A DNA stretch of 64,000 bases from Bacillota bacterium (GTDB lineage Bacteria; Bacillota; Clostridia; Acetivibrionales; DTU013). The stretch covers positions 62,001 to 126,000 of the forward strand of contig JAEZCA010000035.1 of NCBI GenBank assembly GCA_023412665.1, read 5' to 3'. The notes below the pieces were generated by a model. The model worked only from the letters and a program-made list of their open reading frames with translations. It had not been told where the DNA came from and did not search any database. The translations under genes and the position numbers were made by a program. Positions 58,200 to 64,000 of the stretch are shown one piece after another. The stretch's first letter is position 1, and each line of letters starts with the position of its first letter.

Positions 58200-59411
58200 T
58201 TAAATATATTCGTCCATATTCTTTGTGCTCCGCTTCCACTCCGAATGACCATGCCAGTTTTTAAGGTCACAATAACGACAAAAGGGAATGGGGCTGGCGC
58301 TAAATTCAGCCATTTCCTCCCAGCTTTCGACTTCAGTAATTTCGATAGAGTCCTTTTCTGTCAGTACGAGATCCTGACCGAATTTTTTGTTGAATATCCC
58401 GCTGTGCGCGGCAATCGGGCACATATAATAACGGCCGTCCTTCAGGACATTAAACTTGTTGAAGTACAGGCAGCTGATGAAGTATTGCCTGCCCACATTT
58501 CCGGACAAGTCGAAGGTGTGCTTGTCTGAAATCTTAACAACCTTTGTCAGTTTATTCGCATGAATATTTGATGACATTGCAAGCGAGACGCCATACTCGG
58601 CCGCCTTCTTTTCCAACGCCGCATAATCAAAGTTAAGCGGATAGACCGTCACAGTTATATGAACGTCGTAGTCCCTGCATGCTTGCCAGATGTTGCCCTG
58701 TGGTGCATTTTCAAGACGCAGGAGCAGCAATCCGTTTGTGAGGATGATAATTTCGGCATGCGGGAATTGCCTTCTTGTTATTTCCATGCACCGGATGATA
58801 TCCTTGTGCAGGGTCGGCTCGCCTCCAAGAAGCGTTATACACGCGATCCGATGCTGAAAGATCTCTCCCATGCGTGCCATGTCCCGTTCAAAGCCGTCAA
58901 TATCAATGAAATGCTCGTTCGACAATTGAGAGTAATGGTCACACATCTGGCAATCCAAATTGCAGTGATCCGCCAAATTCACTTCAAAGGTCATTTCCTC
59001 CAGCGGCCTCGGCTTCATTTGACCAGCGATGGCACGCTTGTTGTATTCTGTTAGAATAAAGTAGTCCTGAAAGCCAATTTCACGAAATTTCGGAATGACA
59101 TGGCGGTAGTATTTGTCTGGCAGACCGAGAAGCACTCCTGTGCTTTCCCGTGAAACGACCTCGCTTATATTTATGATGGGAAAGCTGCGATATTTCAGAT
59201 ATTGATCCGTGGCCTGTCCATCTGAAACGACGTACCCTTCGACCGGAACCCCGCAAATATCAAGGAATTTCAACAGATACTCCTGATTCTCGGAAGCACC
59301 GTAAATGTAGATATGCTCATATTTTTTACAAAATGCAATCATGTCCTCAATTTCATAAATATGAGGCAGCTCATTGATTACATGGATCTTGGAGCGTGTT
59401 GCCTCCGGCAT
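58200..59411 (-). CDS. Radical SAM protein with N-terminal Rossmann-like module
   Basis: A 403-residue protein. Residues about 28-125 are the recurring module (IYIYGASENQEYLLKFLDICGVPVEGYVVSDGQATDQYLKYRSFPI). Cys150, Cys154 and Cys157 in LADHCNLDCQMCDHYSQ bind the radical SAM cluster, followed by TLLGGEPTLHKDI. The C-terminal part holds more cysteines (YFISCLYFNKF, YYMCPIAAHSG, FCRYCDLKN), as in SPASM-like enzymes. It differs from the radical SAM protein at 46.2 kb, which lacks the module. The start has AGGAGGACTG. The substrate is unknown. Confidence 0.8.
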   Translation of the reverse strand: MPEATRSKIHVINELPHIYEIEDMIAFCKKYEHIYIYGASENQEYLLKFLDICGVPVEGYVVSDGQATDQYLKYRSFPIINISEVVSRESTGVLLGLPDKYYRHVIPKFREIGFQDYFILTEYNKRAIAGQMKPRPLEEMTFEVNLADHCNLDCQMCDHYSQLSNEHFIDIDGFERDMARMGEIFQHRIACITLLGGEPTLHKDIIRCMEITRRQFPHAEIIILTNGLLLLRLENAPQGNIWQACRDYDVHITVTVYPLNFDYAALEKKAAEYGVSLAMSSNIHANKLTKVVKISDKHTFDLSGNVGRQYFISCLYFNKFNVLKDGRYYMCPIAAHSGIFNKKFGQDLVLTEKDSIEITEVESWEEMAEFSASPIPFCRYCDLKNWHGHSEWKRSTKNMDEYI

Positions 59412-59462
59412 TGTTTCAGTCCTCCTGGAATAAGTATTTGTTTGCGTAGGAATCGATCTATA

Positions 59463-60764
59463 TTAGAACATCCCAAGTATGGTGTCAAGCACTTCGTTCC
59501 TTATATCGGAGCAATATTCAAGCTCCACCGCGTCACTGCACAGCCTCATTTTTTTCAGGCTGAAATAGTCAAACGGAGAGCATTTGTAGAAAAAACCGTC
59601 CTTCTCGTACAGGATCACTTTTTTGCATGCCGACGAGCTGATTATATCGCAAAGGCCGCTTCTGACGCCGATAAAATATCCTGCCGCATTTAAAAACTCT
59701 ATTGCCTGCCCTAACGGAAAAAATACGGCGGCCGTTCCATCGACCGGTGTCTCGCCTGAGCCGGCACAATTCGTACAAACCGTATATCCGAGCCGTTTAC
59801 AATGATCGACGATCTCCTTCCATACATCCTCCGGAAGTTCAAAAAGCGTGTTTGAGTATGGCGAAAGCACAACCGTTCTGCCCTTGACCAGGCCGTGCTT
59901 CTGAAACAGCACATCGACATCCTGCCTATGATCCGTTAAGGGCGGCAGTTGGTACATGATATTGTCATCAAACCCGAATACGAAGTATCGGAACATTTTG
60001 TCAAAGCTCAAGCCCTTGTAACCCCTGATCCATTGAAGCAAGTTCGTGTATTCCGCCGCCCAGCTGTCGTTCAGTATTACGAGTGTCCACCCGGCACGCA
60101 AAGCTCGGTCGCAGTTGATGATGTCATCAACCAGAAGTCTGGGAACCACCTCGATGTTCAGTATGCCGAACATGTCCGCCACCTTGCGGCAGGCACCGCT
60201 TACGACAATAAAGCTGTAACTGTCCACATTGTTTCTTTTCAGATATTCCCGCAGGAATAGACCGACCAGATATATGTCACCCGTACCGGTATAAGGAGCA
60301 ACAAGAAGAACATGCCCCGACCGTCTGTTCCGGATCAGACGCCTGTAGGCAAGATAGCCTCTTGCCATTCTTGCGCAATGATAGAAAAGCACCGGCAATG
60401 ACTCGTTATTCCTGAAGTTGAGACAAAACACCTGCTTGTTTGTCCTGTATCCCAACATGTCCAGCTGCATAGTTATCTCACGGTAGAATCCGGTGGAAAA
60501 CAGCAATATGATGATGGAGCCATCAAACGGACAAAGCAGCTCTTCCGGTTTTTGAACATTCAGACCGAGACACTCTTTGCCGATTTTCCGTACATCGTTG
60601 TCGACGATCCCGTGGGGATGAAATCCTTTCTCCAGCAGGCAGTTCTTTACTTCCTTCGTCGCCGCCGAAGCTCCGAACAATACGATGCGCTTCCCCTCGA
60701 GCAGCCGGCTGGCGACAAGACGGCTGAGCTTCCTGCGGATCTGCATGATTTCATAATTGTCCAT
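59463..60764 (-). CDS. Rossmann module plus glycosyltransferase-like domain, second paralogue
   Basis: A 433-residue protein of the same build as the one at 54.8-56.1 kb. The module is at about 23-120 (KRIVLFGASAATKEVKNCLLEKGFHPHGIVDNDVRKIGKECLGLNV). The GT-B-like part has LLVAPYTGTGDIYLVGLFLREYL, VLSPYSNTLFELPEDVW, YTVCTNCAGSGETPV and YFIGVRSGLCDII. I start at ATG 60764 behind GGGGGGTGA; an upstream frame overlaps the preceding gene. It follows its small partner gene by 7 bp. Confidence 0.72.
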   Translation of the reverse strand: MDNYEIMQIRRKLSRLVASRLLEGKRIVLFGASAATKEVKNCLLEKGFHPHGIVDNDVRKIGKECLGLNVQKPEELLCPFDGSIIILLFSTGFYREITMQLDMLGYRTNKQVFCLNFRNNESLPVLFYHCARMARGYLAYRRLIRNRRSGHVLLVAPYTGTGDIYLVGLFLREYLKRNNVDSYSFIVVSGACRKVADMFGILNIEVVPRLLVDDIINCDRALRAGWTLVILNDSWAAEYTNLLQWIRGYKGLSFDKMFRYFVFGFDDNIMYQLPPLTDHRQDVDVLFQKHGLVKGRTVVLSPYSNTLFELPEDVWKEIVDHCKRLGYTVCTNCAGSGETPVDGTAAVFFPLGQAIEFLNAAGYFIGVRSGLCDIISSSACKKVILYEKDGFFYKCSPFDYFSLKKMRLCSDAVELEYCSDIRNEVLDTILGMF

Positions 60765-60771
60765 GCATCGT

Positions 60772-61221
60772 TCACCCCCCTGACCAGCTTCTGATACAAA
60801 ATATACCAAGACAGACAATATCCTCGACGGTAATTCCCTGTAGCCCGACCGAACGCCATGCCTTGTTGCCATACGGCCTTGTAAGCGAAACAACCAGCAG
60901 GCGTTCCGAAAATCGATAAAACTCGTAGAAAGTGAGCAATCTGTCTGTCATCTCCGGCGAACAGGAAATGATATCGATGATATTGTTTGTATATATCCTT
61001 GCTCTCTGCTTTACCCTGACATTATCTGTTAGTATGATGACACCGCGGGCTTTGCGGTGTTTAACCAAATTATCGATATGTCTGAGAGCCTGCTCATTGA
61101 GCTCCGGATCATCTTCAGGCATTAAAAGCACATATAATCCGCGATCCACGTCATATTTCTTTTTTATTTTGAGCCAAATCCTTCGTCCCGTCAAAGCGGA
61201 GCGAAACCGATTCCATATCAT
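60772..61221 (-). CDS. Small protein of unknown function, paralogue of the one at 56.1-56.6 kb
   Basis: A 149-residue soluble alpha/beta protein (YVLLMPEDDPELNEQALRHIDNLV, GVIILTDN, LLVVSLTRPYGNKAWRSVGLQGITVEDIV). Spacing of strands and helices and the closing TRPYGNK ... GITVEDIV match the protein at 56119-56562 (DLPYGRK ... GISTEMELVD). Its stop overlaps the ribosome-binding site of the glycosyltransferase-like gene. Function unknown; the fixed pairing suggests a shared complex. Confidence 0.6.
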   Translation of the reverse strand: MIWNRFRSALTGRRIWLKIKKKYDVDRGLYVLLMPEDDPELNEQALRHIDNLVKHRKARGVIILTDNVRVKQRARIYTNNIIDIISCSPEMTDRLLTFYEFYRFSERLLVVSLTRPYGNKAWRSVGLQGITVEDIVCLGIFCIRSWSGG

Positions 61222-61239
61222 ATGCGTCCCCACTAATGT

Positions 61240-61614
61240 TCATAATTTGTCATCGATTACGATATCAGGTATATAAAACTTATTCCTGTCTATGTTAACT
61301 GCAATGGCGGTGTTTAATCCGGACGGCTTCCTGTCATTGATCAGTATTCGCTCTCCAAACGGCGCATTGTATATGATATGGTCATATCGAATCTGATGCT
61401 CCGCCAAAAACTTCTCGGTAATCTCCCGGTATTCTTCAGTCCTGGACGTGATGAATACAATCAGATCTGACTGCGGAATCTGCTTCAGAAAATCTTCAGC
61501 GCCGTCCAACAGGGTGTCATGGCCATCCAGCTTGTAGCCGTTATGCTTGACGATCGTCCCGTCAAGATCTACTATCCATGTCTTTCCAAGTGGTGACACT
61601 CTTATCTTATCCAT
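61240..61614 (-). CDS. HAD-superfamily phosphatase
   Basis: A 124-residue minimal HAD hydrolase. KTWIVDLDGTIVKHNGY carries the catalytic DxD, LIVFITSRTEEYREITEKFL the Thr/Ser motif, and RILINDRKPSG the late acidic motif. Capless proteins of this size act on sugar phosphates in capsule and heptose pathways. I start at ATG 61614, seven bases behind GGCGGGG; ATG 61620 overlaps the end of the SIS gene. Between an isomerase and sugar-transfer genes, it probably removes one phosphate from a sugar bisphosphate. Confidence 0.83.
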   Translation of the reverse strand: MDKIRVSPLGKTWIVDLDGTIVKHNGYKLDGHDTLLDGAEDFLKQIPQSDLIVFITSRTEEYREITEKFLAEHQIRYDHIIYNAPFGERILINDRKPSGLNTAIAVNIDRNKFYIPDIVIDDKL

Positions 61615-61616
61615 AA

Positions 61617-62201
61617 TCATACCCCGCCGGAGAGTATCTCGCCGATATTTCCTCCAGGATGATTCAGCCACAGGGTTTCCAGGCTGACCGAACGTTCCTG
61701 CGCGATCTGCATTGCCAGTTCCTGCAGAACAATCAGGTTCAATACTGTAGAATGATTGGGAAGGATGTTCCATGGATCCCCTTCGTGCCTAAGCTCAATA
61801 ATCAAGCGATTTGGGACCTCGTTATACAATGTGCTTTCTCTGCTGAACGAAAGGAGCCATATCTTGCAGTTCCTCTTTTGGAGCAGCTTGACAAGATATA
61901 TGGATTCCGATGTCTCACCGCTCTTGGTCAATACGATAACAAGATCGCCGTCCCGGACCAATCCGAGGTCGCCGTGTACAGCGGAATTCGTGTGCATAAA
62001 GGCTGCAGACATACCCAATGAAGTCAGCGAACCAACAAATTTCTCACAGATAGGCACATTTTTCCCGAGGCCGGAAGCGATGATCTTGTTGTTGGCGTCC
62101 AGTGTCCTGATGCACTCTTCTTTCAGCTTGTCAAACTCATCGGCGTGAATGGAGCGTACCGCTTCACAGATAATGCTCAACGTTTCTTCAAAATGTTCCA
62201 T
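61617..62201 (-). CDS. SIS-domain sugar-phosphate isomerase
   Basis: A 194-residue single-domain SIS protein: KIIASGLGKNVPICEKFVGSLTSLGMSAAFMHTNSAVHGDLGLV and LVIVLTKSGETSESIYLVKLL are the phosphosugar-binding strands and Ser-rich loop. NHPGGNIGEIL is close to the C-terminal signature of KdsD/KpsF arabinose-5-phosphate isomerases. Either an aldose-ketose isomerase of that type or a GmhA-like sedoheptulose-7-phosphate isomerase is possible. The start ATG 62201 lies in the TGATG overlap with the upstream gene, behind GGAGGAGG. Confidence 0.85.
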   Translation of the reverse strand: MEHFEETLSIICEAVRSIHADEFDKLKEECIRTLDANNKIIASGLGKNVPICEKFVGSLTSLGMSAAFMHTNSAVHGDLGLVRDGDLVIVLTKSGETSESIYLVKLLQKRNCKIWLLSFSRESTLYNEVPNRLIIELRHEGDPWNILPNHSTVLNLIVLQELAMQIAQERSVSLETLWLNHPGGNIGEILSGGV

Positions 62202-63694
62202 CACAACACCTCCTCCAGATAGTATAGCCCGTTATAGAACGCCCCGCAAATAGAGTCGTAGTCCTGCCAGGCGTAGGTGGTAAGCGAGAGCCAGATCACC
62301 GCGTGAAGCAGCTTGATCGTTTCCGGATCGGTTCCGGACATCTGAAAGAATTCCTGCTCCATGTCCTCCCAATGGTTCGACTCTATCGACAAGTCAACAG
62401 CATTTTCGCCGATCGTCAGCCTGAAGTCCTTCAGGTTGAATCTGTCATAATTGCCTTTCAGGGAATAATAGAGTTTAGCCCAATCATACATGGGGTCGCC
62501 GTAGATCTCTGTAAATCCGAAATATCCTCTTGGATCTATCAATACCGGCTCGCTGTCATTGCGAAGCATCATATTGGAAAATGTGCAATCGCCGTGGATA
62601 AACGCGAAGCTGCTGCATTTTAAGCTTTCCAGCTTTTTCTCCAGTTCCCGCTTGTAAAAGAACACATTACGGCATTCCTTCCCGTTTATCGTTATCCTTT
62701 TCTTTTCGGAAAACGGAACCAGATCCCTTATTTTCTGAAGCCTGTTCATTGTTTTATAGTAATAGGCCTCTTTAATACTGAATGAATCGGCCGGAACGCA
62801 CCTGACAGCATGCAGTTCCCTGAGTGCATCGGTCAGTTTGCGCAAAATTGCCGTTTTCCTTTCATAGGAGAGGTTGGTATATTCGTAGATATTTTTTCCA
62901 TTGATCCGTTCCATCCGGATGGGATTTACGGAGTAGATTTTCGGGATAATACCGAGACCCTCGCTCTTTGCGGCCTCATACCAGTTGCTCTCGAGCAGGG
63001 CGAGCTTTTTGCCCTGTTCGTCAATGCCTTCCTTGATGAGAATATCCCCTTCAATGGTCATCCTGTTAAAGGGGCGGCACTTATCCTTACCCAGTTTTTC
63101 ATATTCGGACAACAGTCCAAATTCCTTTGTCCCGGAAAGTCCAAGCTCTGTAAAGCTTAAATCGCATTCTTTCATCCACCTTACCAGTTCGCCGCTTTGC
63201 GGAACGTCCGCAAGGAAGGATTTATTCCTGAAAATGAAAAGACCTGCGACTCCATGCACTTCAGACCGGACTTCTTCAAATGTGCCGTCATGGTAGCTCC
63301 ATCGGCAGGGGAAGGTTTCGGAAATACCGATATAGTTCTCCTCCCGTTCAGGGATCTGAAATCCGTCAGGCAGAATCAGGTCAGACCAGACCAACATAAA
63401 GGCGCGTCCGTCGGGGATCAGGTCGATCGCCTGTCTTACGCCGCCGCATGTCCCGCCTCCCGACGCATCCACCACTTGATATTTCACATTGGCAAAGCAA
63501 TCCAAATATTCCCTCAGGACATCCTTTTTATAATCGGCGATAACGACAAACCGCTTATCGGGAAATCTCTTAAAAAGATGAAACAACATCGGAAGGTTTT
63601 CCACAGGCACGAGCGCCTTCGGCTTATTTGCCGTCAAATGCTCCAGCCTCGTCCCTTTCCCTCCTGCCTGAACAATTACATAATCTGTTTGCAA
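62201..63694 (-). CDS. Nucleotidyltransferase fused to a sugar/choline kinase-like phosphotransferase
   Basis: About 497 residues. The N-terminal half (1-220) is a sugar-1-phosphate nucleotidyltransferase: YVIVQAGGKGTRLEHLTANKPKALVPV, LVWSDLILPDGF. The C-terminal half (about 225-497) is an aminoglycoside/choline kinase-like fold: FIHGDCTFSNMMLRNDSEPVLIDPRGYFGFTEIYGDPMYDWAKLYYSL has the catalytic His-Gly-Asp loop and the metal-binding Asp. I start at TTG 63694, eight bases after GAGG; ATG 63712 is in frame but lacks a ribosome-binding site. It is first in the operon and begins only 35 bp after repeat copy B, which must hold or abut the promoter. Confidence 0.83.
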   Translation of the reverse strand: MQTDYVIVQAGGKGTRLEHLTANKPKALVPVENLPMLFHLFKRFPDKRFVVIADYKKDVLREYLDCFANVKYQVVDASGGGTCGGVRQAIDLIPDGRAFMLVWSDLILPDGFQIPEREENYIGISETFPCRWSYHDGTFEEVRSEVHGVAGLFIFRNKSFLADVPQSGELVRWMKECDLSFTELGLSGTKEFGLLSEYEKLGKDKCRPFNRMTIEGDILIKEGIDEQGKKLALLESNWYEAAKSEGLGIIPKIYSVNPIRMERINGKNIYEYTNLSYERKTAILRKLTDALRELHAVRCVPADSFSIKEAYYYKTMNRLQKIRDLVPFSEKKRITINGKECRNVFFYKRELEKKLESLKCSSFAFIHGDCTFSNMMLRNDSEPVLIDPRGYFGFTEIYGDPMYDWAKLYYSLKGNYDRFNLKDFRLTIGENAVDLSIESNHWEDMEQEFFQMSGTDPETIKLLHAVIWLSLTTYAWQDYDSICGAFYNGLYYLEEVL

Positions 63695-63728
63695 TGTTCT
63701 TACCTCACTCATATTTTTACTGCGTCCT

Positions 63729-63903
63729 ATAACACTTTGGATCAAAGAAAATTTTTCGTTACGCAAAAATTTTCTTGCCTCAGCGGTGTTTCAACGAGGC
63801 AGGAGATATGCTCGCATCGTTTTCTTTCGATCGAAAGAAAATATCTGAAAGTCAAATCGGTACCCGCAACTTATAGAAGTGGGGGCATCTGTCGCCTCGT
63901 TAT
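63729..63903. repeat. Structured intergenic repeat, copy B (175 bp)
   Basis: It runs from ATAAC to GTTAT in the same direction as copy A. First stem AACAC/GTGTT; outer stem AACGAGGC (63793-63800) with GCCTCGTT (63894-63901). The inner arm is AGATAT/ATATCT with TTTTCTTTCGATCGAAAGAAAA, and the second inner arm is reduced to ACTT-ATAG-AAGT. The core TTCAACGAGGC and AAATCGGTACCCGC are shared with copy A. Its end supplies the stop codon of the gene to its right. Confidence 0.85.
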
Positions 63904-64000
63904 ATTCCAAATATCTGCTGATTCTCTATTGCTTCATACAAGGCACGGAATATGTAATAATCGGTAGAAGTAGTTATTTTTATGTTGTTGCGAGGACTTT
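63900..64000 (-). CDS. C-terminus of an IspD/TarI-like cytidylyltransferase (cut by window edge)
   Basis: The last 32 codons are visible: PRNNIKITTSTDYYIFRALY and a short tail ending QQIFGI, then TAA. NIKITT followed by Asp and a helix is the closing motif of IspD (MEP cytidylyltransferase) and of TarI-type ribitol-phosphate cytidylyltransferases. Given the neighbouring glycan genes, a TarI-like enzyme for a CDP-polyol is the more likely reading. The stop codon lies in the last bases of repeat copy B. Confidence 0.55.
   Translation of the reverse strand, partial: SPRNNIKITTSTDYYIFRALYEAIENQQIFGI

Noticed and set aside
63197..63967. 256-codon plus-strand frame through the nucleotidyltransferase gene and repeat copy B
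   Set aside because: It runs opposite to a clear gene and through a structured repeat, has no ribosome-binding site and no domain.

Overview
The window reads as the chromosome of an anaerobic, endospore-forming Firmicute of the class Clostridia. The evidence is the sporulation set (spoIIE, spoVT, spoVG), the SigI/RsgI pair, a purR-spoVG-glmU-prs-pth-mfd-prsA-spoVT order like that of other spore-formers, strong GGAGG-type ribosome-binding sites, frequent TTG/GTG starts and a tRNA-Thr with encoded CCA. I cannot name genus or species from sequence alone.

1-16.2 kb is a conserved housekeeping and sporulation block, nearly all on the minus strand: spoIIE (cut by the window edge), rsgI, sigI, spoVT, a PrsA-like foldase, mfd, pth, prs, a uridylyltransferase-only glmU, spoVG and purR. 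Divergent murC and then fabZ and an HD-domain nucleotidase follow. Several promoters are legible: a 21-bp-spaced spoIIE promoter of the Spo0A type, a sigma-G-like site before spoVT, a perfect sigma-H site before spoVG, and a pair of PurBoxes before purR.

16.4-44.2 kb is mixed. It holds an asymmetric heterodimeric ABC exporter, a tail-less SSB with a pfkB kinase remnant behind it, a quinone-oxidoreductase-like enzyme, an XRE regulator with a membrane partner and an 11-bp palindrome, and a Gre-like factor behind a 5'-end hairpin. It continues with an AlgJ/AlgI-like acetylation pair, tRNA-Thr, a DUF2161 nuclease-like protein, an acyltransferase, a lipase-like hydrolase, an adaptor-FtsX permease-adaptor efflux set without its own ATPase, pgk, an amidohydrolase lipoprotein and a LytTR/DUF3021 pair. 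The last piece is an ECF sigma/anti-sigma/secreted metallopeptidase operon.

44.4-64 kb is the accessory region and the most unusual part. One six-gene minus-strand operon (50.5 to 44.4 kb) carries a DUF115 protein, NeuA-like and NeuB-like enzymes, a histidine phosphatase, a radical SAM protein and a three-domain nucleotidyltransferase. Three secreted or membrane-anchored proteins of unknown function lie at 50.7-54.5 kb. A second operon (63.7 to 54.8 kb) encodes a nucleotidyltransferase-kinase fusion, a SIS isomerase, an HAD phosphatase, two duplicated modules of a small unknown protein plus a glycosyltransferase-like protein, a radical SAM enzyme, a possible 37-residue peptide and an aldo/keto reductase-ferredoxin fusion. 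Six proteins of these two operons carry the same short Rossmann-like module joined to quite different catalytic parts. The second operon is bracketed by two direct copies of a 175-250 bp structured repeat. Related copies lie at 3.7, 13.4 and 16.3 kb, and pairing in its first stem is kept by compensatory change. Together the region looks like a modular system that builds an activated sugar and decorates a cell-surface or spore-surface glycan; that function is inferred.
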